A stretch of DNA of 64,000 bases from Alopecurus myosuroides (taxonomy: Eukaryota > Streptophyta > Magnoliopsida > Poales > Poaceae): positions 270,523,765-270,587,764 of the forward strand of contig CM054062.1 of the NCBI GenBank assembly GCA_028641055.1. Reading direction: 5' to 3'. Position numbers and translations under genes: made by a program. Shown here piece after piece: positions 12,901 to 24,071 of the stretch. Within the stretch, counting starts at the first letter, position 1. Each line of letters starts with the position of its first letter. The notes beneath the pieces were generated by a model that saw only the letters and a list, made by a program, of their open reading frames with translations, was not told where the DNA came from and made no database searches.

Positions 12901-15900
12901 TGCAACTCGAGGGGGTTATTGAAAGGTTTCTTTTCTTTCTTTCTTCTTCAACCTTGAGACAGAAGGACAGTGCGTGTCGACGCGGGAATCATCGCCGTGC
13001 CACCTCCTGTGTGCTTCCTTGCCTTCGGGGATAAGACTGGGGAGACGTCCTCATCGAGCGCTCCCTCCCCATAGTCATCTTGCTCTCTCTCTCCCTCGGA
13101 GCTGTGAGGAAACCGAAACCCTAAAACCTAGTTCATCGACCGCCGTCAATCGTCGTCGACTCCGGTGATCCCCGAGTAAGCCGTGACCACCACGAGCTCC
13201 GCTTTGAAGTGCTCTACCTCTCCAGTCAACGTCGTTTGCTGGGAGGCCGCGAAGATGCCGAATCAAGCCGTCTTCCTCAACCACGGCCGCCGGCCGGATT
13301 TCGACGCCGCCGACGACAGCGAGCCCACCATGCCTCACCGACCACACCATCGTGCTCAGGGTGAGCTTGTGCATCTTCGGGCGCTTTCCGTTTGCTCGAT
13401 TGCATCCGTTTCCGAGGTCGCCGATGATCACCGTCGTCCGCCGCCGCGGGCTGTGCTCGCCGGAGCATCTCCGGTGGACAATAACTAGCGGCGCTACTAC
13501 CAATCGATTCCACTAGTCAGTCTATAGATCATGGTAGCATCAATTTGCATTGAATCGAAGTTAGTCCTCCGATTGGATTCGGACAGGAGAAATCCCCTCC
13601 TGTGATGATGTCATCCTGACGTCAGCATGACGTCAGGGGCATTTTCCATTTTATTTTTGATTTAAAACTTAAACTAACAGGTGGACCCCACATGTCAATT
13701 CAAATAAAAACAGAAATATAATTAAAATTGATAATTCAATAACTTTAATTTCATCAACCAGAAAAATATAAATAATATATCATATTAATCAGAAAAATAA
13801 AATCTATTTAATTATGACATTTTCAAATGAATTTGATAAAGTTTAAAATTCAACATTTCCTTAATTAATTAAATCATTTAAAATTGGGGAAATAATAAAT
13901 AATTCATAAAATCAGAAAAATACAAGTTATATACCAAAATGCTCCAATTCACAAATACAACTCATCTATGATGTTTACAAAGTCATTTGACAAAGATTTC
14001 ATGTGTGCAATGTTTTACTTAGTCACTTAATTAATTTAAAATTAATAAATTAATAATTTATTCAAATATTTTCAGAAAACATTGAATGATATATCAAATT
14101 AAAGAGAAAAGCATTTCCAACTCAAATATGTTAATTGTAAAACATTTTAATTAACTTTTAAATTTTCTTCTATAATTATACTGAAAATCTATTAAAAACA
14201 ATAGATGACTACCACATCATTATTTTCCTTATTTGATAAAAACCTCATGTTTTCACACCTACTAAAACCTACCATCACAAATCATTAGAAAATATTGTGA
14301 TGATAGAGTTAGTTATACTAGTTCACCATTTTCAATTGAACTCCTTGTCATCAGCTCTACACTTTTGGAAAATAAAACTAAACATGTTTGTTACCTTTTC
14401 AATAATTGTTTTCCATGTGTTATGGTCTCGTTACCTCACCAAGTAATAAACACTTCTACTTAAACATGATAACAAGTGTTTGTTCAATAAAAGTGAAACA
14501 CACTTAAGCCTAAAAGAAATAACAACATCACCACAAGTAATGAAACAACTCACCCAAAACCTGAGTGATTAAATTATCGTATCGATCATGGCTTACACTT
14601 GTAAGCTGGGGTATTCCAGGGTATTTCACGATGCATCTCATTACTATGCATGTATCATCTTGCCAGTGTTTTCTGTAGTCCTTATCGGGACTACTTTGCT
14701 ATCTTTCAGATGTTTGGATTTCTCTACGCGACCTTCGAACCCCGAAGACCTGGATTATTATTGTCATTATTTCAATCTCAGGCAAGTTCATCACTTGCTC
14801 ATATCCTTTGCAATACTTCATAACAAACTATTTGCAAAATCCTATCGTATTACCACCTGTTCTCAAAAGAATGCATGATCCTATTTTTATAATAATATGA
14901 CTAACTGAATGACTACCCGAGTGGTAGTGTTCTGTTTGGTGGGCGGATGGAACCATGGTAAGATGAATAGGTCAAAGGAAGGTTCCATCTGCATGGGAAC
15001 GTATTACCTAGGAATTAACAACAACTGCCGTCAGGATTCTTGCGCCGTAAATTCGCGTTGACCATGGATCTTCTATGGGGGGAGTAAGTCAGCCGTGATA
15101 CTTCTCTCGTTCGCATGTCAACGGACTAACAGAGACGTACGCTGTAGGTCTTGCGAGACTACATGCACATGGGTGGGAGCCCTTACGTCCCACGGGCTCT
15201 GGGGTCTATGAGTGTCTGCCAGGGGCGCGTAGATCTCCATCGTGAGGGGTGGAATCAGGCGTTCAACCTGCTGGCAGAAATGGGTGGGCATGCGTTGTGC
15301 GGAGAAGCACGGTTTGGCTTGGACCAACAACCGGGCCCCACACCTGAGTGGGAGTGGACATGAATGTACACCTGGTTGTGCAACATGGTCTTGGTCGTCC
15401 ATGGGTAAAGTAACGCACCTCTGCAGAGTGTAAAAGGATGTGGCATGTTACCCCTTGTTCCGGGAAGGAGCTGCGAACGCCGCAGGAAAGGCAACTCCAT
15501 GAAAGTTCTAATCCTGTGAAGATCTGGCGGGCATAGTTTTCAGAATTAAAAGCAACCTCTTGAAGAAAGTTTTACAAAACCTTGCATTAGCTCATGACTC
15601 TTTCGAGTCTAAAGCTGTAGTTAGTGCATCAACCACCCACTATATATCATGAACTTGCTGAGTAACGCTCGTTACTCATTCTATCCCGTTTGACCCCTTG
15701 CTTAGAGTTGAAGCCTATGGAAGTCGTCACCGTGAAGCCATCTTTACCTTATGAAGCTAGGTGGAGTCTTATACTAATTATCCAGTAAAGCATCATCACC
15801 AACAACGCTGATGGAGGAGAAGCTATCAAGGTGTAGGTAGAGTCCATTCTTGGACTTAGCAATTACAAGCCATATTTTAGGGCTGACATCAGCCGTAGTG

Positions 15901-16162
15901 GATTAGTTCTGAGCTAGAGTTCTTCTCCGGCTTGGAGCTTCGAATTGCTTCTTCTGATGTTTCATTTGCAGGACATCTTCTTGATTCATCAGGGAGATTC
16001 TCAAGATTTTGTAATGAAGTTTGTATCCTATAGTTTTACCTGGTCCCGCTGTGTTTCTGTTGTACTACTCTGAGGGATGTAATATTCACGGATAAGTCCT
16101 TCTGTGAGTATTATGTCATCGACTTGCGCACTACACATGCAGTGGTGTGCTGGGTCACCACA
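9923..16162 (+). mobile_element. 6.2-kb solo LTR (long-LTR gypsy-like family) inside a Copia-type LTR
   Basis: The insertion begins TGTAACATCCC and ends CACCACA, between copies of the 5-bp duplication ATATG (9918-9922 and 16163-16167). I find no internal gag or pol and no direct repeat of its ends within it, so one LTR left by recombination is the simplest reading. Its TGTnACATCCC start resembles the start of the chromovirus LTR at 61709, suggesting a gypsy relative, but their bodies do not visibly align. It is mostly AT-rich with one GC-rich island at about 12950-13500. The right 2.2 kb matches 1-2212. A single large non-autonomous element is the alternative reading. Confidence 0.7.
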
Positions 16163-16209
16163 ATATGCCCCATGGGCCTCCTAATAATACAAGTTGCATA
16201 TTCCTAACA
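16163..16209 (+). repeat. 3' LTR of the non-autonomous Copia-type element, right part
   Basis: The LTR resumes after the solo LTR with the duplicated ATATG, then continues to CTAACA. The host duplication TTATG follows. Confidence 0.9.
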
Positions 16210-17155
16210 TTATGGACATTCAGGATGTCTCATTCATTAGCAAGCTATAACATGACTACTCCCTGGTTTCGTTCTGCACTTGACACTGAAGCTAAACATG
16301 ATAGGTACCATAGATCACTGGGATATTGCTAAAAGAATGCCAAATCCTCGTTCTTTATACAGATTAGGGCAGAAACAGGACGGGAATTAAATATCTGTAT
16401 TAATGAAAATCTTACAGTTGTACATATGTTCAGTCTTGTCGCCTCAAACCCTTAAGAATGCAGGGAAAGTAATATAAGGCCTGACCTGAATATTCCAGGA
16501 AGTTGTTGAAACAGAAACCACAAGATAAGAAACAAATTAAGGGTAAACAATGATACAAATAGTTAAACCAAGAAAATTAACTATGAGAATGCATGTAGAA
16601 AGATTTTATAACATGGATCGATTTGCAAAGCCCTAAATAATTCATAACTTACTCTGGAAAACAAGATTCCACGAATCATGTGGCTTAAATGAAGAGGATG
16701 AAATAAATATGAAACATATAAATGCTAACAGCATGAACACCAAAATAACTCACGAATTTCGTGGCCAGCTTTTGCAGACGCAGGATACAATACTTTACAG
16801 GAACTCTCACTAGTCCTTGGAATCTCTGAGGCCAAAACTTTGCCCATAGCTGATGAGCAAATAAATGCAATAACTATACGTACTTCGCAGAATTAGAAAT
16901 AATTCAAGTCTTCAAGATACATGATTTCTTTAAAGTGCATGGGCAGTAAATTATAGTAGTATAGGATACCTTTGGAAGGAGAAAATGCAACCTCAAGGGA
17001 TCCATCATCAGATTGCAATACTTCATCAAAAGTTCTTGCAGTACCTGCCCCCAACAACTGCTATTCGCACCTTTGGACTACCAGCAGCCCTGGTATTGAG
17101 TTGTTGTGTATATCAAACATGGTAGTCGTCAATTATGTTAGGTTGTACCCATGTA

Positions 17156-17258
17156 CTCCCTCCGTTCTATATTAGATGACTCTCAACTAGATGTATCTAG
17201 ACATATTTTAGTACTAGATACATCTAGTTGAGAGTCATCTAATATGGAACGGAGGGAG
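17156..17258. mobile_element. Stowaway MITE in UROS copy A (intron 3)
   Basis: This 103-bp near-perfect hairpin has ends CTCCCTCCGTTC and the complement, flanked by the TA duplication (17154-17155 and 17259-17260) of Tc1/mariner-type Stowaway elements. The corresponding site in copies B (near 20155) and C (near 22965) is empty, so it inserted after the duplication or only in this copy. Confidence 0.92.
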
Positions 17259-17688
17259 TAGCAATGATTTGATTGTAGAAACGAAGTTCAGTTAAATAAA
17301 AGTACATGTAAAACACATCATCTATTTTGTTAGGCACTGGATCAATTACAGAAAGTGAACGAATCTACGCTGCCGCAATCCCACAAATTATGTGGAATGA
17401 ATCGCGGAACTGAAGCATATATTCTATTTTTGTAGCAACACAGCGCACAATAACTGCAATATGTTTGAATCTTACTTCCATCCCTTAAGGAACATTGTAG
17501 CTGCTTCAGGAAATGTTACAGTAATCCAGTCAAATTTTGATCTCTAAATACAGAATACTGAAGTGACTAAACCATATGCCTTTTGCAGTTACAAGTTTCA
17601 CAAAGCAGTGTTGTATCTGCTGGAGGAAATAGATGAAAATGGCATGAAAGAGACAATGAGACGTTATACTGCAGCGAAAGATATATTG

Positions 17689-20589
17689 AACACTTGCACT
17701 GAATCAGGAACAATTCTTTACATGCTGTACAACACGCCTCACCACATTTACATGCGCAGCCAATGCTGCGGTTCCGTCTCCTGTTCACGGTGAAAGCACA
17801 TGCCATGTGGGATTAGCAGAGGAAAAAAAACACATGTTCCTCAAACAGCGCATCTACAGGCTACGGTCAACCGGTGCTCGTCTTCAAGGCTTTTGGGGCC
17901 TCGTCTAGAGATAGAGATTAGGAGAAGAAAATCTAAGGGAGCAATCTGTGTCTCAGCTTGACGGTTGCTTACGGGCTCTGAGCGCTTCCAGGATGCTCTC
18001 AACCCACCTGCCAAGAGCAGCATGGAAAACGATGATGATGATACAAAATAGTCAAGGGCTACCTACGTATTAATGTACCGATGTGGACGCCCAGTTCTGA
18101 ATGTCCAACAGACGAACTTTGTCCATGACAAAGGGGATAAATGTTTGTTCAGAAAAGGGGTGATGGCGTGTGCGTGCGTGCGTGCCCTTCAAGTCCAGGG
18201 CTTGCAGGGTAGTATATGTTATCCAGGCCGAGTTTCTTCGCCGCTGACGCCGTCGTCTCGCCTATGCAAGCCACTGAGTTGCTCCAGTTGTCAACTCGTG
18301 ACGTGAGATTCAGCCAAGCCCTGCAGCATCATGATACCACAAAACAGATGAAGAAAGTAAAAGGACAGCTTTGTGTAGAATGAAACTTAATTACAGTGAT
18401 CAACAATGGGAGACAGGCGCCGATATCATATTCAGAGTTCTGCGCAGCTTTATGGATCAGTAAGCTTCCCTTATATGAATAACAAATAAGCTCCTTTAAG
18501 TAGGGAGTATCTTATGATCGATTGCACATGTGCTTTACGCCTTTACCTTACCATCTTATCATGCAGTGCGGTATGATTATGTACACAACAATAACGACAA
18601 AACATAGCCAAATACAGGTAATATGGTTACCGGAGTGCAGAAGGAGAGGCTACTGCAACAACTGGCGCTGAAATAGCAAGCTTTGGAATTTGTGGGTCAA
18701 CATCTTGTACAGGTACCTGTTTTTAAACAAAGACGCTTCATGAATTACCGAGTACAAGTCCATGCGCACATAAACTGTGGAATATAATGTGAAATTCATG
18801 AGATGACATAGTCAACCTCACAAAGAACAAATATGGCACTGTCAGGTAAAGGAAAGCAGGCTGCAAGAGATATAATAGAGTATGGTGAACAAGAATGGTT
18901 CAGCGGTTAAGACTATGTGGTTCAACTGCATTGAGTTCAAGGGTTCACTAGAATCAACCTACAAGGAGAAAAACACAAATATCTGGTTCTAGTTCATAAT
19001 TATGTCATGTCTTCACAAGAAGGCTGCTTCATATGAAGCTTAATAGTAACAAAGATGAAGCTAAACAGTGGCGAGCGCATGGTGGGTCAGCGCAGGGGCT
19101 AGTGCACCTGCTCCGCTTTTGTCCTCTTTGATATACTCTTTGTCACAATCACGTATTTAGCTATTAGTTAGAGCTAGAGCACCCTTTTTATGGACATTCA
19201 GGATGTCGCATTCATTAGCAAGCTATAACATGAGTACCCTCCCTGGTTTCGTTCTGCGCTTGCCACTGAAGCCAAACATGATAGGCACCCTAGATAACTG
19301 GGAAATAAATACTTGTTCTTTATACAGATTAGGGCAGAAACAGAACGGGAATTGAAAATCAGTACGTGAAAATCTTACAGTTGTATACGTGTTCAGTCTT
19401 GTCACCTCAAACCCTCGAGCTGCCAGTCCGTTCTCTGCAATGAAGGGAAAGTAGCATAAAGCCTGACCCTGAATATTCTATGCAGTTGTTGAAACAGAAA
19501 CCACAAGATAAGGAACAAAAAAGTGTAAAGAATGATACAAGTAGTTAAACCTAAAGAAAATAACCTACAACTATGCAAGTACAAAGATTTTATAATCTGG
19601 ATCAATTTGCAAACACAGAATAATTCATAACTCACTCTGGAAAACAAGCTGCCACAAATCATGTGGCTTAAATGAAGAGGATGCCATAAATGGCAAATAT
19701 ATAAATGCAAATTGTATGAACACCAAAAGTAACTCACGAATTCCATGGCCAGCCTTTGCAGATGCAGGATACAATACTTTACAGGGAGTCTCACTAGTCC
19801 TTGGAAGCTCTGAGGCCAAAACTATGCCCATAGCTGATGAGCAAATAAATGTAATAACTAATAAGTACCTTACAGAATTAGAAATAATTCAAGTCTTCAA
19901 GATACATGAAGTCTAAAGTGCATGGTAAGTACATTATAGTAGTATAAACTATGGGGCAAGATACCTTTGGAAGGAGAAAATGCAACCTCAAGGGATCCAT
20001 CATCAGATTGCAATACTTCATCAAAAGTTCTTGCAGTACCTGCCCCAACAACTGCTATTCGCACCTTTGGACTTCCAGCAGCCCTGATATTGAGTTGTGG
20101 TGTATATCAAACATGGTAGTCGTCGATTATGTTAGGTGTTCTCTTGTACCCATGTAGCAATAATTTGATTGTAGAAACGAAGTTCAGTTAAAAAATAAAA
20201 AGTACATGTACAACACATCAACTATTTTTTTAGGCACTGGATCAATTACAGAAAGTGCACAAATCTACGCTGCCGCAATCCCACAAATTATGTGGAATGA
20301 ATCGCGAAACTGAAGCATATATTCTAATTTTGTAGCAACACGGCACACAATAACTGCAATATATTCGAATCTTACTTCCACCTCTTAAGGAGCACTGCAG
20401 CTGCTTCAGGAGATGTTACAGTAATCCAGTCAAACTTTTGATTTGTAAATACAGAACACTGAAGTGACTAGACTATATGCTTTTTGCAGTTACAAGTTTC
20501 ACAAAGTAGTGTTGTATCTGCTGGAGAAAATAGATGAAAATGGCATGAAAGAGACAATGAGACGTTATACTGCAGCGAAAGATATATTG
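17689..20589 (-). repeat. Tandem duplication unit B
   Basis: This is the second direct repeat of the UROS 3' half, about 2.9 kb, free of large insertions. The left junction reads ATTGAAC/ACTTGCACTG. The right junction with unit C has the same breakpoint but carries an extra copy of AACACTTGC (20590-20607), so the two junctions differ by about 9 bp. Confidence 0.85.
17953..20442 (-). pseudogene. Uroporphyrinogen-III synthase partial copy B (exons 3-9, frame intact)
   Basis: Minus-strand exon counterparts are 20376-20442, 19965-20083, 19738-19833, 19379-19434, 18631-18716, 18186-18320 and 17953-18007. All have the same lengths and phases as the intact gene and all are open in frame; the last ends [16 protein letters not shown] then stop. 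Exons 1-2 and the promoter are absent. The acceptor before exon 3 is AA (20444-20443) instead of AG, and the exon 8 donor is GC (18185-18184). Alone it cannot encode the enzyme. Because it lies downstream of the intact gene in the same direction, its exons could be reached by readthrough splicing. Confidence 0.88.
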
Positions 20590-20860
20590 AACACTTGCAA
20601 CACTTGCACTGAATCACGGAACAATTCTTTACATGCCGTACAACACGCCTCACCACATTTACATGCGCAGCCAATGCTGCGGTTCCGTCTCCTGTTCACG
20701 GTGCAATCACACGCCGTGTGTGATTAGCAGAGGAAAAAAAACATGTTACTCAAACAGCGCACTACAGGCTATGGTCAACCGGTGCTCGTCTTCAAGGCTT
20801 TTGGAGCCTAGTGTAGAGACAGAGATTCAGAGAAGCAAACCCAAGGGAGCAGTCGGCGTC

Positions 20861-23800
20861 TCAGCTTGACGGTTGCTTACAGGCTCTGAGCGCTTCCAGG
20901 ATGCTCTCAACCCACCTGCCAAGAGCAGCATGTAGAACGATGATGATGATACAAAATAGAAAAGGGCTACCTACGCATAATGTACCGATGTGGACGCCCA
21001 GTTCTGAATGTCCAACAGACGGACTTTGTCCATGACAAAGAGGATAAATGTTGTTCAGAAAAGAGATGATGGCGTGTGCGTGTGTGCGTACCCTTCAAGT
21101 CCAGGGGTTGCAGGATAGTATATGTTATCCAGGCCGAGTTTCTTGGCCGCTGATGCAGTCGTCTCGCCAATGCAAGCGACCGAGTTGCTCCAGTTGTCAA
21201 CTCCTGACGTGAGATTTAGCCAGGCTCTGCAGCATCATGATACCACAAAACAGATGGAGAAAGTAAAAGGACAGCTTTGTGCAGACTGAACTAGTTACAG
21301 TGATCAACACAGGGAGACAGACACTCAGACAATAATATCATATTCAGAGTTTTGCATGATATAAAAAACAGTAGTGTGCCTGTGAGCAGTAAAGCTTACG
21401 ACTACGAAAATAAGCTCCTTTAAAGAGGGATTCACATGTGCTTTCCCTTACCATCTTATCATGCGGTAATGTATGATTATGTAAACAAAAGTAATGACAA
21501 ACATAGCAAAATACAGTTTACATGGTTACCTGAGTGCAGAAGGAGAAGCTACTGCAACAACTGGCGCTGAAAGAGCAAGCTTTAAAATTTGTGAGTCAAC
21601 ATCTTGTACAGGTACCTGTTTTAAAACAAAGACGCTTCATATATTACCGATTCCAAGTCCATGCGCACATAAACTGTGGAATATAATGTGAGATTCATGA
21701 GATGCCATTGTCAACCTCACAAAGAACAAATATGTCAGTGTCAGGTAATGGAAAGCAGGCTGCAAGAGATATAATATGGTGAATAAGAATGGTTCAATGG
21801 TTAAGACTATGTGGTTCAGCCGCATTAAGTTCACTACAATCAACCTACAAGGAGAAAAAACACAAATACCTGGTTCTAGTTCATAATGATGTGATGTCTT
21901 TGCGAAAAGCCTGCTTCATATGAAGCTTAATAGTAACAAAGATGAAGCTAAACAGTGGTGGCGGGTTAGAGCGGGGGCTAGCGCACCTGCTACCGTATTT
22001 AGGTATTAATTAGAGCTAGATCACTCTTTTTCATGGACATTCAAGATGGCTCATTCATTAGCAAGCTATAACATGAGTGAGCTCCCTGGTCTCGTTGACA
22101 GGCTCCATAGGTAACTAGGAGATAGATCAGAAGATGCCGAATACTTGTTCTTTATACAGATTAGGGCAGAAGCGGAACGGGAAATAAAACCAGTATAAGT
22201 GAAAATCTTACAGTTGTATATGTGTTCAGTCTTGTCACCTCAAACCCTCGAGCTGCCAGCCCGTTCTCTACAATGCAGGGAAAGTAACATAAGGCCTGAC
22301 TCTAAATATTCTATGCAGTTATTGAAACAGAAACCACAAGATAAGGAACAAAAAAAGGTAAAGAATGATACAAGCAGTTAAACCTAAAGAAAATTAACTA
22401 CAAGAATGCAAGTAGAAAGCTTATATAATCTGTATCGATTTGCAAAACCCTGAATAATTCGTAACTCGCTATGGAAAACATGATGCCACAAATCATGTGG
22501 CTTAAATGAAGAGGATGAAAATAAATAGCAAACATATAACACCAAAGTAACTTACGAATTTCATGGCCAGCCTTTGCAGATGCAGGATACAATACTTTAC
22601 ATCGAGTCTCACTAGTCCTTGGAAGCTCTGTGGCCAAAACTTTGCCCATAGCTGATGAAACAACAAAATGCAATAACGAATAAGTACCTTACAGAATTCG
22701 AAATAATTCAAGTCTACAAGATACACGAAGTCCTTAAAGTGCATGGGAAGTACATTATAGTAGTATAAGATACCTTTGGACGGAGAAAATGCAACCTCAA
22801 GGGATCCATCATCAGATTGCAATACTTCCTCAAAAGTTCTTGCAGTACCTGCCCCAACAACTGCTATTCGCACCTTTGGACTTCCAGCATCCCTGGTATT
22901 GAGTTATTGTGTATATCAAACATGGTAGTCGTCGATTATGTTAGGTGTTCTCTTGTACCCATGTAGCAATGATTTGATTGTAGAAACGAAGTTCAGTTAA
23001 AAAAGGTACTCCCTTCGTCTCATATTAACTGTCGCAAATACTCTTAAAAATAGATGCATCTAGCACTTATATACATCTAGACACACTCGCTTTTGCAACA
23101 GTTAATATGAGACGGAGGGAGTACATGTAAAACACATCATCTATTTTGTTAGGCACCGGATCAATTACAGAAAGTGCACGAATATACGCTGCCGCAATCC
23201 CACAAATTATGTGGAATGAATCGCGAAACTGAAGCATATATACTATTTTTGTAGCAACGCAGCGCACAATAACCGTAATATGTTTGAAGCTTACTTCCAT
23301 CCCTTAAGGAACACTGCAGCTGCTTCGGGAGATGTTACAGTAATCCAGTCAAACTTTTGATCTGTAAATACAGAATATTGAAGTGACTAAACCATATGCC
23401 TTTTGCGGTTACAAGTTTCACAAAGCAGTGTTGTATCTGCTGGAGGAGATAGATGTAAATGGCATGAAAGAGACAATGAGACGTTACACTGCAGCGAAAG
23501 ATTACATTGAACCACCTACCACGCAAGACAGATGAAAGTCTATCTGTATCAGGGCCTTCAACGTGCTGAATAAGAGGAAGCTCGAGAGAGTGTACATTAT
23601 GCTGTTCCTACAGAGTCCAGTTACAAAAATTGATGTGATTAACTCCCTAAGAACTTACAAATTTCGTTAGTCTCACATCTCAGAATGGTAAAATTAATTC
23701 GAAAATTCGTCTCGACAGTACGGCTGACCATATAAAAATCCCCACTCTCAAATTCACCAAATTTACAGAGCATCATAAATTGGCTCTTCCAACTATAGTC

Positions 23801-24071
23801 CCCCAAGTTCCCCCGAAAATCCATTGCGTTCGATCCAGAAGAACAATGTCAGAACTACCAACATCGAGAGGGAACTCACTAGCGCGGCGACGAGCTTGCC
23901 GTTCTTGCCGTGCTCGCGCGTGACCACGACGTCGGGCGAGGGAGATGAGTAGGCCACTAGCCTCCTCCCGGACGCACCGGCACGGGACGCTCCGGCGGGG
24001 CGGTGGACCCGGTGGAAGGCTCCGGGAGGTGGGGCGAAGGGGAAGGGCGCGAGCGAGGAATGGAAGGCCAT
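20861..24071 (-). CDS. UROS: Uroporphyrinogen-III synthase, intact nine-exon gene (copy C)
   Basis: UROS (HemD family) cyclises and inverts ring D of hydroxymethylbilane to uroporphyrinogen III, a plastid step toward chlorophyll, haem and sirohaem. Coding exons on the minus strand are 23880-24071, 23520-23607, 23295-23361, 22774-22892, 22556-22651, 22212-22267, 21530-21615, 21092-21226 and 20861-20915. They total 894 bp and 297 residues, with GT-AG introns and matching phases. The start is the ATG at 24071 in context GCCATGG; the upstream in-frame ATG at 24149 is less likely. Residues 1-50 or so are Ala/Ser/Arg/Pro-rich, like a plastid transit peptide. Conserved blocks follow: [95 protein letters not shown] and WVESILEAL near the C-terminus. 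Length suits the plant family. Confidence 0.93.
23009..23121. mobile_element. Stowaway MITE in intron 3 of UROS (copy C)
   Basis: This 113-bp inverted-repeat element has ends CTCCCTTCGTCTCATATTAA and the near-complement, flanked by TA (23007-23008 and 23122-23123). The same intron position in copy B has no insertion. It differs in sequence from the MITE at 17156, so it is a separate event. Confidence 0.9.

Larger units (their letters stand above)
8417..16209 (+). mobile_element. Non-autonomous Copia-type LTR retrotransposon in intron 6 of UROS copy A
   Basis: The element is bounded by a perfect 5-bp duplication TTATG (8412-8416 and 16210-16214). UROS copies B and C retain the unoccupied site near 19190 and 22030. 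It has 130-bp LTRs starting TGTTAAGG and ending CTAACA, a primer site TGGTATCAGAG directly after the 5' LTR (8547-8557, initiator-Met tRNA type) and a polypurine tract GAGGGAGGGGG just before the 3' LTR (to 9834). The 1.29-kb interior has no gag or pol. The 3' LTR is split by a 6.2-kb solo LTR at 9923-16162. Without that insertion the element is 1,548 bp. Confidence 0.9.
7154..17541 (-). pseudogene. Uroporphyrinogen-III synthase pseudogene, copy A (exons 3-9, broken)
   Basis: On the minus strand the segment keeps counterparts of UROS exons 3-9: 17476-17541, 16970-17089, 16754-16849, a damaged exon 6 near 16428-16460, 7858-7943, 7393-7530 and 7154-7208. Exons 1 and 2 (transit peptide and start of the enzyme domain) are missing. 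Exon 3 has lost one base and exon 4 has gained one G in a G run; both shift the frame. Exon 6 lacks about 20 bp including its acceptor. Exon 8 has one extra codon and a GC rather than GT donor (7392-7391). The exon 7 and exon 9 frames remain open. A Copia-type element sits in intron 6. It cannot make the enzyme. Confidence 0.9.
6894..17688 (-). repeat. Tandem duplication unit A (UROS 3' flank to intron 2)
   Basis: This is the first of three direct repeats, each running from the UROS 3' flank through exon 9 back to the start of intron 2. The left boundary is defined where similarity to the other units begins (AACACTTGCACTG at 6894). The right boundary is at 17689, where intron 2 sequence runs directly into the next unit's 3' flank. 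Net of the 7.8-kb transposon insertion, the unit is about 3 kb. The shared breakpoint trinucleotide is AAC. Confidence 0.85.

Noticed and set aside
1..16162. 1-2212 and 9923-16162 as the two LTRs of one giant retrotransposon
   Set aside because: The second copy has its own ATATG duplication inside another element's LTR, and host UROS exons lie between the two; they are separate insertions.
17563..20727. Plus-strand open frames of 76-87 codons at 17563 and 20464
   Set aside because: They run antisense across UROS intron 2 and repeat-unit junction sequence. Their similarity to each other comes from the tandem duplication, not from coding constraint.
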